DNA of 64,000 nucleotides from Mogibacterium sp. (GCA_017512365.1 JAFWGQ010000014.1:186001-250000), one strand, 5' to 3'; shown: positions 48,046-57,435, counted from the stretch's first letter. Made by a program: numbers and translations. Notes: generated by a model from the letters alone, not told the origin.

Positions 48046-51000
48046 CAGTAGGAATCCTCGCTGTCAGCATCCATCACCATGCGCCTTACGGATTCAGGCA
48101 GAGAATTGAACGAATCCATGGCCTGCGTATTGCTGAGCTTGTTTTTATCATGGCCTTCATCCTCAGGCGGTGCTGCTTCATGCGTCTCGCCGGCTGCCTC
48201 CGGCGGCACTGTCTCCTGAACAGGCGAAGGAGCAGCTTCGGCGTCTGCCTCTGCGGATTCCGCATCCTCAGCATCATCATGTACGCCGTAGTACTCGTCC
48301 TCCGTAATGAGGAGCTGACGCGGCCTCGATCCGTCCGAAGGACCTATTATACCCTTCTCCTCTATCTCGTCGATTATCCTCGCAGCCCTGTTGTATCCTA
48401 TCCTGAATCTTCTCTGGAGCATGGATACAGACGCCTGTTTGGATTTGAAGATGAATGCTATGGCATCTTCGGTAAGCTCATCCTGCGGCTCCGAGCCGCC
48501 CCTGCGCCCGTCGCTGTCTATGGCTTTCTGGATCTCGTCGTCATACGCCGGATCTCCGCCCTCTTTCTTGACGAACCTGATGATCTTGTCGATCTCTTTT
48601 TCGGATATGTATGGGCCCTGGACCCTGTATGGCTTTGTGGAGCCCACAGGAGAGAACAGCATGTCGCCTTTTCCGAGCAGCTTCTCGGCGCCTGCCATGT
48701 CGAGTATGGTCCTGGAGTCGAACTGCGAAGCCACGCTGAACGCGATCCTCGAAGGTATGTTGGCCTTGATGAGGCCGGTGACTACGTCTACAGAAGGCCT
48801 CTGTGTCGCGACTATGAGATGCATACCGGCTGCTCTTGCCTTCTGGGCAAGCCTGCAGATGGAATTCTCGACCTCTGAAGGCGCTGCCATCATCAGATCG
48901 GCAAGCTCGTCGATTATGATGACGATCTGCGGCTTGCAGTCGGCCCAGCGGTGGTTCATCCTCATGAGCTCGTTGTAGGACTCAAGATCCTTGACGTTGT
49001 TTTCGGCAAAGAGCTCGTACCTCTTATCCATCTCCTCGACAGCGATGGCAAGAGCTCTCGACGCCTTCCTGGCATCAGTGACGACCGGAGTGAGCATGTG
49101 CGGTATCCCGTTGTAATTACCGAGCTCTACCACCTTAGGGTCTATCATTATCAGCTTGAGATCCGACGGCTTCGCCTTGTAAAGAAAGCTGGCTACTATG
49201 GAATTGATGCATACGGATTTACCGGAGCCCGTAGCGCCGGCTATGAGCATGTGCGGCATGTCATGAAGGTCAGCGACCACATTATTGCCCGAGATGTCCT
49301 TTCCGACAACGAATTCGATCTTCGAAGGCGCGTTCATGAATTCATCCGAATCGATGAGGTCGCGTATGAAGACCGGCGAAGGCTTGTCGTTTTCGACCTC
49401 GATGCCGACAGCAGCCTTGCCCGGTATAGGCGCTTCTATGCGTATGCTCTTGGCCCTGAGGTTCAGGGCTATATCATCGGCGAGCCTGGTGATGCTGGCG
49501 ACCTTGACGCCCGTGGCAGGCTGCACTTCATATCTCGTTACCGATGCTCCCTGGGTAACTGTCAGCACCTTCGCGTCGACTCCGAAGTCGTTCAGCGTCT
49601 GCTCAAGCAGGTTTGCCTTGTCCTGGAGCTGTATGTCGCTCATCATCTGCTTTGAGCCTGTGTCCCTTTTGAGAAGGCTCACAGGAGGGAATTCATATCC
49701 GCTGTCATCAGATGACGCGCTGAATCCGGCGGCGATAGCCTCGTCTGCCGCCTTGTCCTCCGCAGCGGTCTCCTTTTCAGCCTTTGCGGCAGATGAAGAG
49801 CGCTTCTTCGAAGAGGACGGGGAGCTTCGCTTCGGCTCCGGCGCGTCTGTCACAGCAGCCGCTGTTTCGACGGCCTCAGCGGCAGCCGGAGATGCCTCCG
49901 GCCTTCTTCCTCCGTGAGCGTCGAGTCCGAAGGATCCGGAGTGCCCCGTATCATCAGGATCACCGAGCCCCAGGCCGGTCTTTGGCCTGGTTTTGTTCCT
50001 GTCGGATCTCCTGCCCGGATATCCGTAATCCGCTTCTTCCTTTTCGAAATCTCTGTTTTCCGCATACATGCTGCGTACGACAGGCTTGTCTCCGTTCATC
50101 CCGACTTTTTCCGGAGCGGTCTTGAGTTCCTTTTCAGAGCTGTATGTTTCGCCGGTCTCGCTGTCAATGGCGAAGAAGCCCTTTAACTTTCCGACCAGGG
50201 TGTTCCTGTTCTGTCCGCCGGATCTTTCAGCCGGAGGCGGAACTACCTGAGTATAATCGATCTCAGCGTTCCTTCCGGATGGACCGAAGGGTTCGGGTAT
50301 GTCTGCCGCAGGCGTACGGGAGACGGCAGGCCTGTCTTCAGATCTTTCTTCTCTGCTTATGCCGCTCAGTATGGACTTCCACAGAGAAGGCTTCGGCTCT
50401 TCGGAAACGGCCGCAGTCGTTCCTCCCGGAAGCTGAGCGACTTTCTGGCGCTCGTCCTCTTCGATCTCCCTCATCATGCGGCGCGCCTCGGCTTTCCTGA
50501 CATAGCTGTCAACGAATCTGGATATAGGAGAATTTGCGACGAGGAATACGGATATGACGAGGACCGTCAAAGATATTATGAGAAGTCCCGGCATGCCGAA
50601 AAGCTTGGCCAGTATGGAGCCCAGCTCCATCCCGATGACGCCTCCCATCTCGCCTCTCACTCCGAGTATGTAATAGTCCGCGATGTCGGCGAAGCCGTAT
50701 CTGAGATTGTACGGGTCTATGAACCTGAATGAATTCAGAATGCACAGATTGATGAAAATGAGCAGACTGAATATCGTTGTGCGCAGGCCTATGTGAGAAA
50801 GCCTGCCCGCGAACAGCAGAAGTGCAAATATCAGTACGAGGAACGGCAGCACGTATGCCATGGCTCCGAAAAGGCCAAGACAAAGATCGTGCACCTTCAT
50901 GCCGAAGCTGCCGGTCGTATCCATTACGACTGTAAAGAAAAGGAAAACCGCAACGGCAAACAGAGTGATGCTCCAGATCACGTCAAGATTGCGTCTGTCG

Positions 51001-51146
51001 CGGTCACTCCTGCGCTTCATCTCATCAAGGACTTCCTGCTTTGTAGGATTCGGCGTCTGTGCAGATCCCTCTTTCGGTTTATTCTTGCTGCCGGGCGGTC
51101 TGCCCGGACCTCTTTTCTTCTGACCGTTACTGTTTTGCTGTGCCAT
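48045..51146 (-). CDS. ftsK: DNA translocase FtsK/SpoIIIE
   Basis: Encodes 1033 residues from ATG 51144-51146 (MAQQNSNGQKKRGPGRPPGS), AAGGAG upstream. The first 25 residues contain an AT-hook-like RGPGRPP. About four membrane helices (80-230) precede a long acidic/Pro/Ala linker, then the motor domain with Walker A GATGSGKSVCINS near 640, and a C-terminal gamma winged helix (ASVSMLQRRFRIGYNRAARIIDEIE). An unusual acidic tail follows. FtsK pumps DNA at the division septum. First gene of the ftsK-rimO-pgsA-cinA group. Confidence 0.95.
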   Translation of the reverse strand: MAQQNSNGQKKRGPGRPPGSKNKPKEGSAQTPNPTKQEVLDEMKRRSDRDRRNLDVIWSITLFAVAVFLFFTVVMDTTGSFGMKVHDLCLGLFGAMAYVLPFLVLIFALLLFAGRLSHIGLRTTIFSLLIFINLCILNSFRFIDPYNLRYGFADIADYYILGVRGEMGGVIGMELGSILAKLFGMPGLLIISLTVLVISVFLVANSPISRFVDSYVRKAEARRMMREIEEDERQKVAQLPGGTTAAVSEEPKPSLWKSILSGISREERSEDRPAVSRTPAADIPEPFGPSGRNAEIDYTQVVPPPAERSGGQNRNTLVGKLKGFFAIDSETGETYSSEKELKTAPEKVGMNGDKPVVRSMYAENRDFEKEEADYGYPGRRSDRNKTRPKTGLGLGDPDDTGHSGSFGLDAHGGRRPEASPAAAEAVETAAAVTDAPEPKRSSPSSSKKRSSSAAKAEKETAAEDKAADEAIAAGFSASSDDSGYEFPPVSLLKRDTGSKQMMSDIQLQDKANLLEQTLNDFGVDAKVLTVTQGASVTRYEVQPATGVKVASITRLADDIALNLRAKSIRIEAPIPGKAAVGIEVENDKPSPVFIRDLIDSDEFMNAPSKIEFVVGKDISGNNVVADLHDMPHMLIAGATGSGKSVCINSIVASFLYKAKPSDLKLIMIDPKVVELGNYNGIPHMLTPVVTDARKASRALAIAVEEMDKRYELFAENNVKDLESYNELMRMNHRWADCKPQIVIIIDELADLMMAAPSEVENSICRLAQKARAAGMHLIVATQRPSVDVVTGLIKANIPSRIAFSVASQFDSRTILDMAGAEKLLGKGDMLFSPVGSTKPYRVQGPYISEKEIDKIIRFVKKEGGDPAYDDEIQKAIDSDGRRGGSEPQDELTEDAIAFIFKSKQASVSMLQRRFRIGYNRAARIIDEIEEKGIIGPSDGSRPRQLLITEDEYYGVHDDAEDAESAEADAEAAPSPVQETVPPEAAGETHEAAPPEDEGHDKNKLSNTQAMDSFNSLPESVRRMVMDADSEDSY

Positions 51147-51227
51147 TAATGCTCCTTTTGGATGCCCTGAGGCATATAATGTATATAGCCGTACTATTAT
51201 ACCACAATATATTGGCTTCACAAAGTA

Positions 51228-51252
51228 AAAGAAAAGCCCCTTTTACGGGACT
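51228..51252 (-). terminator. Terminator of rpmF
   Basis: Minus strand AGTCCC-GTAAAA-GGGGCT followed by TTTCTTTTAC: 6-bp stem with one G-U pair, 33 bases after the rpmF stop. Confidence 0.65.
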
Positions 51253-51284
51253 TTGTCTTGCTCTTGATGATCTGTTCCTCTTTA

Positions 51285-51464
51285 TTATTCAGCGTTCACG
51301 ACGTCCTTGCCGTCATAGTAACCGCATACAGGACATACTCTGTGAGGAAGCTTTGGCTCATGGCACTGAGGGCAGATCGAAAGTCCGGTCATGCTCTTCT
51401 TCATATTAGCAGCCTTTCTGCCGCTTGTCTTAGCCTGTGAAGTTTTCCTTTTAGGTACTGCCAT
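51285..51464 (-). CDS. rpmF: Ribosomal protein L32
   Basis: Encodes 59 residues from ATG 51462-51464 ([20 protein letters not shown]), AGGAGG eight bases upstream. The zinc ribbon [20 protein letters not shown] has all four cysteines. The usual upstream partner yceD (DUF177) is not present. A strong promoter is at 51528-51556. Confidence 0.96.
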   Translation of the reverse strand: MAVPKRKTSQAKTSGRKAANMKKSMTGLSICPQCHEPKLPHRVCPVCGYYDGKDVVNAE

Positions 51465-51527
51465 TGTCGACACCTCCTTGTATTCTTATCTAATTCGTTA
51501 TCTTTATCTCTCTTGTCGCACCGGTAT

Positions 51528-51556
51528 AGTATATTCACAGCGGTGCTTTTTGTCAA
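51528..51556 (-). promoter_or_regulatory. Promoter of rpmF
   Basis: Minus strand TTGACA (51551-51556), 17-base spacer, TATACT (51528-51533). Confidence 0.8.
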
Positions 51557-51629
51557 CAAAAAAAAGAATTTTTGAATTTGCTATGGATTTATCAATCTGT
51601 TTGTGTTACATTATCATTGTTGTCAATAA

Positions 51630-51706
51630 CGGGGTGTGGCTCAGCTTGGTAGAGCGCTTCGTTCGGGACGAAGAGGTCGCACGTTCAAATCGTGTCACCC
51701 CGACCA
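51630..51706 (+). tRNA. tRNA-Pro (CGG)
   Basis: 77 bases with encoded CCA. Acceptor CGGGGTG/CACCCCG; D arm around GGCTCAGCTTGGTAGAGC; anticodon arm CTTCG-TTCGGGA-CGAAG with anticodon CGG; T arm GCACG-TTCAAAT-CGTGT. It lies on the plus strand between rpmF and tmcAL, both on the minus strand. Confidence 0.95.
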
Positions 51707-51712
51707 CGTAGG

Positions 51713-51738
51713 GCGCCGGTCATGAGGCCGGCGTCTTT
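51713..51738. terminator. Hairpin after tRNA-Pro and tmcAL
   Basis: GCGCCGG and CCGGCGT (7 bp, one G-U pair, eight-base loop), followed on the plus strand by CTTTGCTTTG. Serves the tRNA, and perhaps tmcAL from the other side. Confidence 0.5.
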
Positions 51739-51745
51739 GCTTTGT

Positions 51746-52909
51746 TCAGATCATCACGGGCTTTCTTACGTGATCTGAGTATTCGGACGCATCCCTGCCT
51801 GTCATGAGGCTGTAGATATCAGCTGCATGCACGTCGAGCGAGAGCATGTCCGCCGCGGCCTCATCCAGCAGGCCCGCTTCCTTGTTTATGTTTGTTATGA
51901 CAGGAAGGCCGCGGCCCTCCCTGCCTTTCATCTCTGCCAGCAGTTTTCTGCCTTTTCCGGTAAACCCAAGCACCCTTATATATCCCGGTGAACCGTAAGG
52001 ATAGCGCGACCTCGTTATGCCGAGTATCGTCTGCATGCAGAGTCTGGATATCCTGGTATACGTATATCTTCTTGACTTGACAGAAGAGATGATGCCTTCG
52101 AAGCTGTCTTCGGACGACGCCGCGTCCGCGAGCAGATTGGCAAGGCCTTCACCTCCGGACGGACAGTCCTCAATGGCGGATGCATCCGAAGACATCACAG
52201 CGTATCTGAGGACCTTCGTCCATTCATCGGGAAATGTCAGCGCGGATCTTTCCAGAGCATCAGAAGACGCTTCAGGCATGCTGCCTTCGAGTTCCCGCAA
52301 AGCAGCCTCTCTGCGACCTCTGTTCTTTGACAGTATGCTCCTTATCTCTGAAGAGCTCAGAGCATCCGTCCTCTTTACCGTGACCGGAAGAGCTTTTTCC
52401 ATGCAAAGCACATACTCAAGTCCGAGTATGTCGTTGGAACTGCCGGGTATGTCACAGCCGGAAAGCTCTTTGAAGACCCTGGCTCTTGCCGCCGGCCAGC
52501 TGAGGCCTTCCGGGACGAGTGCATTTATCCCCTCTTCTATCGCCCTGCGATTCTTCCTGATGTATCCGGCAGCTCTGCCGATCGAATCAATGTCCCCGCT
52601 CTCGCTTCCGAAAGCTATGACTGAGCAGCCGCATTCCTCAAGAATTCTCACCGCTGCTGAAGCATACTGAGACGCGTTTCCGAGACAGAACAGTGTCGGT
52701 ATCTCAACGATCAGATCCGCTCCCGTTCTGAGAGCCGCCTCAGTCCTTGCCCATTTGTCCGTCACGGCGGGCTCTCCTCTCTGGACGAAGTCTCCGCTCA
52801 TTGCAATTACAAGAGCATCGCAGCCTGTAAGTCTGCGAGTTTCTTCCATGAGATATGCGTGTCCGTCATGGAGCGGGTCGAATTCAGCTGTTATTCCGCT
52901 TGCTTTCAT
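51746..52909 (-). CDS. tmcAL: tRNA(Met) cytidine acetate ligase (YlbM/TmcAL)
   Basis: Encodes 387 residues. The nucleotidyltransferase start MKASGITAEFDPLHDGHAYL has the (H/D)GH motif; VIAMSGDFVQRGEPAVTDKW and DLIVEIPTLFCLGNASQYA are signatures of YlbM. In Bacillus TmcAL makes acetylcytidine at the wobble base of elongator tRNA-Met using acetate and ATP. Monocistronic-like, a hairpin lying between it and the upstream coiled-coil gene. Confidence 0.93.
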   Translation of the reverse strand: MKASGITAEFDPLHDGHAYLMEETRRLTGCDALVIAMSGDFVQRGEPAVTDKWARTEAALRTGADLIVEIPTLFCLGNASQYASAAVRILEECGCSVIAFGSESGDIDSIGRAAGYIRKNRRAIEEGINALVPEGLSWPAARARVFKELSGCDIPGSSNDILGLEYVLCMEKALPVTVKRTDALSSSEIRSILSKNRGRREAALRELEGSMPEASSDALERSALTFPDEWTKVLRYAVMSSDASAIEDCPSGGEGLANLLADAASSEDSFEGIISSVKSRRYTYTRISRLCMQTILGITRSRYPYGSPGYIRVLGFTGKGRKLLAEMKGREGRGLPVITNINKEAGLLDEAAADMLSLDVHAADIYSLMTGRDASEYSDHVRKPVMI

Positions 52910-52920
52910 TTCGGATAAGA

Positions 52921-52952
52921 AAAAACAGGGCCGCCGGATAACGGAAGCCCTT
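52921..52952 (-). terminator. Terminator of the coiled-coil gene
   Basis: Minus strand AGGGC ... GCCCT with inner CCG/CGG pairs, followed by GTTTTTTC. It lies between the 52970 stop and the tmcAL start. Confidence 0.6.
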
Positions 52953-52969
52953 GAGTGTCTGTGCCGTTC

Positions 52970-53560
52970 TTACTGTTCCGGAGCAGGTTCCTCAGGTACG
53001 GTTTCTGCAGGAGCCGGCATTTCATCACCGATCGGCACTCTTTCGGCCAGAGTCTTCATCTCCTGCCTGTTCTGATTGATCTTGGCGTTGATGCTTGCGA
53101 GCATCTGGTAGAAGTATTCGGACATAGGCTCGATGTACGAGCTGCCTACGCTGTCGATATCCGACTGCATGTTGTACAGAAGCTTGTCGATGTACTCATA
53201 CGATCTGTACTTCATGTAGTTCGCATGGTTCTCTGCCTCCCTGAGGATGGCGTCAGCTCTCTTCTGGGCATCCTTGTAGATATTGTTGTTGTTTACAAGA
53301 TACTCGACCTGTTCCTTGGCCTCGTTGATCATCCTGTTGTATTCCTTCTTGGCGTCGCTGATGATGCGGTCTCTCTCCTGATCCAGCCATCTCGCCTGCT
53401 GTATGTCGCGCGGAAGATTGGCGCGGATGTCTTCGATGATCTTCTGAGCTACATCGAGATCGATGATGCCTTTCTCCGAAAACGGCATTTTGCTCGATGA
53501 AGTGATGAGATCCTCAAGCTCTTCGAGAAGAGAAATCAATTTGATGCTGTCGTCGTTCAT
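52970..53560 (-). CDS. Coiled-coil protein, DivIVA/ATP synthase subunit-like
   Basis: Encodes 196 residues. A short N-terminal helix is followed by MPFSEKGIIDLDVAQKIIEDIRANLPRD and a long charged coiled coil (ERDRIISDAKKEYNRMINEAKEQVEYLV), then an acidic Pro-rich tail. Homologues lie next to coaD in Clostridia and are often labelled ATPase, though no nucleotide motif is visible. A scaffolding role at the membrane or septum is plausible. It follows coaD by 35 bases in the same direction. Confidence 0.7.
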   Translation of the reverse strand: MNDDSIKLISLLEELEDLITSSSKMPFSEKGIIDLDVAQKIIEDIRANLPRDIQQARWLDQERDRIISDAKKEYNRMINEAKEQVEYLVNNNNIYKDAQKRADAILREAENHANYMKYRSYEYIDKLLYNMQSDIDSVGSSYIEPMSEYFYQMLASINAKINQNRQEMKTLAERVPIGDEMPAPAETVPEEPAPEQ

Positions 53561-53595
53561 TTATACTTCCTCCTGAAACAATGAGTTCTGGTTGT

Positions 53596-54084
53596 TTATC
53601 TTTCTTTGAGTTTGTCTCTGATCCTTGCGGCTGTGTACGGATGTATGAGTCCGCTTATATCGCCTCCGAGGGCCGCTACCTCCCTGACTATGCTCGAACT
53701 GATGAATGAACACTTGGGATCCGTCATCAGGAACACCGTCTCGGTGCCTTCCGTATAAAGAAGAGCGTTCATCTGGGCCATCTGGAACTCGTTCAGAAAG
53801 TCCGCAGTATCTCTGAGACCTCTTACCACGGCCGCAAAGCCGTTTTCGTTCACATAATCTGCAAGGAGCCCGCTGAAGCTGTCTATGCGCACATTTGGGA
53901 TGTGCCCTGTGACTTCACCCGCTATCTCAACTCTTTCATCAACGGTGAAAAACCCTGTTTTCTGAGGATTTACCACCACCGCAACGGTAAGTGAATCATA
54001 CATCGCCGCGGCTCTTTCTATGATATTGAGATGTCCGTTCGTCAACGGATCGAACGAACCGGCAAAAAGGGCTTTTCTTTCCAT
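53596..54084 (-). CDS. coaD: Phosphopantetheine adenylyltransferase
   Basis: Encodes 162 residues. GSFDPLTNGHLNIIERAA has the nucleotidyltransferase TxGH motif, VVRGLRDTADFLNEFQMAQMN and PKCSFISSSIVREVA the CoaD-specific segments. It makes dephospho-CoA from phosphopantetheine and ATP, in the CoA pathway. Lies between rsmD and the coiled-coil gene; rsmD-coaD is a conserved pair. Confidence 0.97.
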   Translation of the reverse strand: MERKALFAGSFDPLTNGHLNIIERAAAMYDSLTVAVVVNPQKTGFFTVDERVEIAGEVTGHIPNVRIDSFSGLLADYVNENGFAAVVRGLRDTADFLNEFQMAQMNALLYTEGTETVFLMTDPKCSFISSSIVREVAALGGDISGLIHPYTAARIRDKLKER

Positions 54085-54132
54085 ATGTGAACTTCCTCGC
54101 TTTGTGTAAATATTAGCAAAACGAAATATCTT

Positions 54133-54684
54133 TTACAACATGTAAACATCCACGCCTATGCTGCCGTAGCGCTTTTCTCTGAAGCGTCTGAGCTCACCGT
54201 AGGTTTCTGATAATTTGTTATCGTATAGATGCTCAGCGACCACTATGCTTCCCTCGTCGAGCAGACCGTATTCCTGCAGCATGAACATCGCTGTTTCATA
54301 ATATGAAGTTTCGCCGTACGGAGGATCCATGATGACAACGTCGATCTTTACGCCTTCTGATGAGCCCGCGATGTCTGCGATGGCCGCCCTGTAGTCCCTG
54401 CCTATGATCACAGCTTCAGGGCCCGCTTCGCAGTGTGCGATATTGGCCGCAAGTATCTTCTGATTCGCCCTGTTCGCCTCGCAGAACCAGCAGCGATGAG
54501 CGCCCCTTGAAAGCGCCTCAAGGCCCATGGCCCCGCTGCCCGCGAACAGATCGAGGACAGCCGCATCTGGCAGCCACGGCTGTATCATGCTGAATACGGC
54601 TTCGCGCACCTTTTCGGTCGTAGGCCTGATTCCGTGCGGTATTTCGAGTTTTCTGTACTTGTACTTTCCTGATGTTATCTTCAT
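54133..54684 (-). CDS. rsmD: 16S rRNA (guanine966-N2)-methyltransferase RsmD
   Basis: Encodes 183 residues. KITSGKYKYRKLEIPHGIRPTTEKVREAVFSMI, VLDLFAGSGAMGLEALSRGA (SAM-binding) and VVIMDPPYGE (the N-methyltransferase DPPY) are complete. It methylates G966 in 16S rRNA. The start follows recG by ten bases. Confidence 0.96.
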   Translation of the reverse strand: MKITSGKYKYRKLEIPHGIRPTTEKVREAVFSMIQPWLPDAAVLDLFAGSGAMGLEALSRGAHRCWFCEANRANQKILAANIAHCEAGPEAVIIGRDYRAAIADIAGSSEGVKIDVVIMDPPYGETSYYETAMFMLQEYGLLDEGSIVVAEHLYDNKLSETYGELRRFREKRYGSIGVDVYML

Positions 54685-54694
54685 ATCTTCTTAT

Positions 54695-56740
54695 TCAAAT
54701 GATATTTGAGTTGTCCGAGGCCGAATCACGGACCATGCGCTCATACGCGTGAGCTGTGTCCGTGCCGCCCGGATCCCTGATTATCCTGTCAGCGTCTTCA
54801 GTCGCGGCCTCGAGTATGTCCGTATAGCGCGAAAGCGCCAGAACATCAGAGTTGTAATTGCCCGACTGCATCGTTCCCATGAGGTCGCCGGGGCCTCTCA
54901 GTTCATAATCGGCCTCGCTTATCTCAAAACCGTCGCTGATCTCGGTCATGACTTTCGCCCTGGCAGAGGCTGTCTCCGATCTGCTGTAATTGATGAGCCA
55001 GCAGAATGACTGTCTTTCGCTTCTTCCGACACGGCCTCTCAGCTGGTGGAGCTGGGCAAGACCGAAGCGCTCTGAATTCTCGATGATTATCATCGTCGCT
55101 TCCGGCACGTCAATCCCCACCTCGATGACTATTGTCGAAACGAGTATCTGCACGCGGCCGGCCGCAAAATCAGTCATGACTGCGGCTTTCTCGTCTCCCG
55201 AGAGCCTGCCGTGCAGCAGTGCGGCCTCATGCGACGGATATCTCTTCCTTATCTCCCCGAACAGCTTCTCGACGGAGTTCATATCCTCATCGTCAGCGTC
55301 TATGCTCGGGGCTATGACATAAACGCGGTTGCCCTTTTCGAGCTCCTTTGCGGCATCCACATAGGCCCTCTCGCGTCCCTCGGGACCGGCCGCGCGCGTT
55401 ATGACAGGCCTCCTCCCTGCAGGCATCGAGCGAATGATGCTGAAATCCATGTCGCCGAATACCGTGGCGGCAAGTGTGCGTGGTATTGGAGTCGCACTCA
55501 TGACGCATACGTTGACGCTTTTTCCCTTGCCCGCGAGCGTCTTTCTCTGCGCCACGCCGAACCTGTGCTGCTCGTCTGTTATGACGAGCGCCAGATCGGA
55601 AAAGAGCACATCCTTCTGTATGATCGCATGAGTGCCTGTCAGGACATCTATTTCTCCGGAGGCTATGCCGTCGATCACAGCTCTTCTCTCTGAGGCTTTC
55701 ATCCCGCTCACAAGCAGTGCGCATCTGATCCCGAGAGGCTCAAGATCGCCGCTTATCTTTTTGTGATGCTGCCTCGCGAGTATCTCGGTCGGAGCCATCA
55801 TGGCCGACTGCATTCCCGCGCGTGCGCATCTGTACATGGCGGCTTCAGCGACAACGGTCTTGCCGCAGCCTACGTCTCCCTGCACAAGACGGTTCATCGG
55901 ACGCATGCTGCCAAGGTCATCCATTATCTCATCGACGCATTTCCTCTGTCCGTCTGTCAGCTCGAAGGGAAGAGAACCGAGGAACCCGTCGAGAGGGACT
56001 TCCGGGACCGAAGCGTCACGCGCGCCCTCCTCTATCAATACGCGGTTCATCCTTACCGTCAGCTGATACATCAGCAGTTTGTCGTATATCAGCCTGTATC
56101 TGGCAGCTTTATAGTGCTTTTCGGACTCGGGGAAATGGATATTGCGGTAAGCGAATCCAAGACCGGCAAGCTTTCTTTCCTTTACTATTTCCTCCCCCAG
56201 CCAGTCTTCCCCGAGGTCGGTCTGATCGAGCGCCGCGCTGATCCACTTGCGCAGATTTATGTCAGTAAGACCGGCGCTGTGCCGGTAGACAGGAATGATG
56301 CCTCTGATGTCGCGCTCTCCTCCGGCTTTGCTCATCTCAGGATTGGTCCATACCCTTGCGCCGTTCCTTATCCTCATTCTGCCGAAGAGTATATAGTCCT
56401 CTCCGACGCTCAGGGACTTCTTCAGATACGGCATATTAAAAAAGACTGCATGATAAATGCAGCTTGAGTCTCTGAGTGTGCATTCGACCATGGAGCGTCT
56501 GCCGGAAAGCGGCCTGAGTGTCACCTTTATGAGCCTGCCGCTGACGAGGCTGTCCTTTTCGGTGCCGGCGTCCATTGCGCTGACGACCCTGCGTCTGTCC
56601 CTGTACTTTACGGGATAATAATCGAGCAGGTCCTGAACGGAAGTTATGCCTGCCGCTTCGAGCTGGTCCTTCTTCTTTGCACCGATCCCCCTGATGAGGC
56701 TTATATCGTCTTCCGGATACAGTACAGGCAGATCAGGCAT
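54695..56740 (-). CDS. recG: ATP-dependent DNA helicase RecG
   Basis: Encodes 681 residues. N-terminal wedge/OB domain, then RLVQGDVGCGKTVVAEAAMYR (Walker A), ITDEQHRFGVAQRK (DEQH), MSATPIPRTLAATVFGDMDFS and the C-terminal ENSERFGLAQLHQLRGRVGRSERQSF. It remodels replication forks and recombination intermediates. The start overlaps the Asp23 gene end by eight bases. The fakA-like DAK gene usually lying between asp23 and recG is absent. Confidence 0.97.
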   Translation of the reverse strand: MPDLPVLYPEDDISLIRGIGAKKKDQLEAAGITSVQDLLDYYPVKYRDRRRVVSAMDAGTEKDSLVSGRLIKVTLRPLSGRRSMVECTLRDSSCIYHAVFFNMPYLKKSLSVGEDYILFGRMRIRNGARVWTNPEMSKAGGERDIRGIIPVYRHSAGLTDINLRKWISAALDQTDLGEDWLGEEIVKERKLAGLGFAYRNIHFPESEKHYKAARYRLIYDKLLMYQLTVRMNRVLIEEGARDASVPEVPLDGFLGSLPFELTDGQRKCVDEIMDDLGSMRPMNRLVQGDVGCGKTVVAEAAMYRCARAGMQSAMMAPTEILARQHHKKISGDLEPLGIRCALLVSGMKASERRAVIDGIASGEIDVLTGTHAIIQKDVLFSDLALVITDEQHRFGVAQRKTLAGKGKSVNVCVMSATPIPRTLAATVFGDMDFSIIRSMPAGRRPVITRAAGPEGRERAYVDAAKELEKGNRVYVIAPSIDADDEDMNSVEKLFGEIRKRYPSHEAALLHGRLSGDEKAAVMTDFAAGRVQILVSTIVIEVGIDVPEATMIIIENSERFGLAQLHQLRGRVGRSERQSFCWLINYSRSETASARAKVMTEISDGFEISEADYELRGPGDLMGTMQSGNYNSDVLALSRYTDILEAATEDADRIIRDPGGTDTAHAYERMVRDSASDNSNII

Positions 56741-57134
56741 TGTTCCTCACCACATCTATGCTGCGCTTTTCGATCTCGTCCGACATGATGCCTCTGACCT
56801 TGAACTTTATGATCTCCGGCCTGTCGAGTCTGAGCATGTCAAAATCCTGTTCGATCCTTTCGAATACATCTCCGGCTGCGGCGGGTATGCTGGTTCCGGC
56901 GTAAAGTATCACATATATCTTTACTGTGACGCGCCCCTTCTTGTCCGAGACATCCACCGCGTCGTAGTAGTCCGGATCGATCAGGGGAGTCGGCTTCTCC
57001 TTGATCAGCTTGCCTTTTTTGTTGCACAGCAGAAGAACGTCAGACATGCCGAGCAGGTCTTCAATGATCATGCGCTCTATAACGCCCTTATTCACGGCTA
57101 CAGCGCCGAAATCGTTCCTTACTATTACAGACAT
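56733..57134 (-). CDS. Asp23/Gls24 family envelope protein
   Basis: Encodes 133 residues. VIVRNDFGAVAVNKGVIERMI and the Val-rich RVTVKIYVILYAGTSIPAAAGDVFERI are Asp23/DUF322 features. These proteins associate with the cell envelope and fatty-acid or stress functions. The insert KKGKLIKEKPTPLIDPDY is somewhat longer than usual. It lies between rpmB and recG in the usual yloU place. Confidence 0.9.
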   Translation of the reverse strand: MSVIVRNDFGAVAVNKGVIERMIIEDLLGMSDVLLLCNKKGKLIKEKPTPLIDPDYYDAVDVSDKKGRVTVKIYVILYAGTSIPAAAGDVFERIEQDFDMLRLDRPEIIKFKVRGIMSDEIEKRSIDVVRNNA

Positions 57135-57152
57135 CCCTAAAACAAAAAGTCT

Positions 57153-57166
57153 TAAGCTTTCGCTTA
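57153..57166 (-). terminator. Weak terminator after rpmB
   Basis: Minus strand TAAGC-GAAA-GCTTA stem followed by AGACTTTTTGTTTT. The five-base-pair stem is short. Confidence 0.4.
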
Positions 57167-57188
57167 TGACCTGCGGTTGCTATGCTTA

Positions 57189-57380
57189 TCAGACGGCACG
57201 GTTTACCTTGCCCGATCTGAGGCAGCTTGTGCACACGGAAGCTTTTCTGACTCTGCCGTTATCGTTGATCCTTACGGTCTGGATATTGGCGTTCCATTTT
57301 CTTTTTGTATGGATATTGGAGTGAGAAACAGCGTTTCCCGATGTCTGACCCTTGCCGCATACTTCGCATTTTCTGGACAT
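57189..57380 (-). CDS. rpmB: Ribosomal protein L28
   Basis: Encodes 63 residues from ATG 57378-57380 (MSRKCEVCGKGQTSGNAVSHS), GGAGGT upstream. SRKCEVCGKG and CTSCLR give the zinc-binding Cys form common in Firmicutes; NANIQTVRINDNGRVRKASV is the L28 core. Divergent from the plus-strand genes at 57.6 kb; own promoter at 57436-57464. Confidence 0.97.
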   Translation of the reverse strand: MSRKCEVCGKGQTSGNAVSHSNIHTKRKWNANIQTVRINDNGRVRKASVCTSCLRSGKVNRAV

Positions 57381-57435
57381 TTGCCGCACCTCCTTTTTAG
57401 TATCGTTATCATCGCGCGCTTTTGCACGCCCGATT

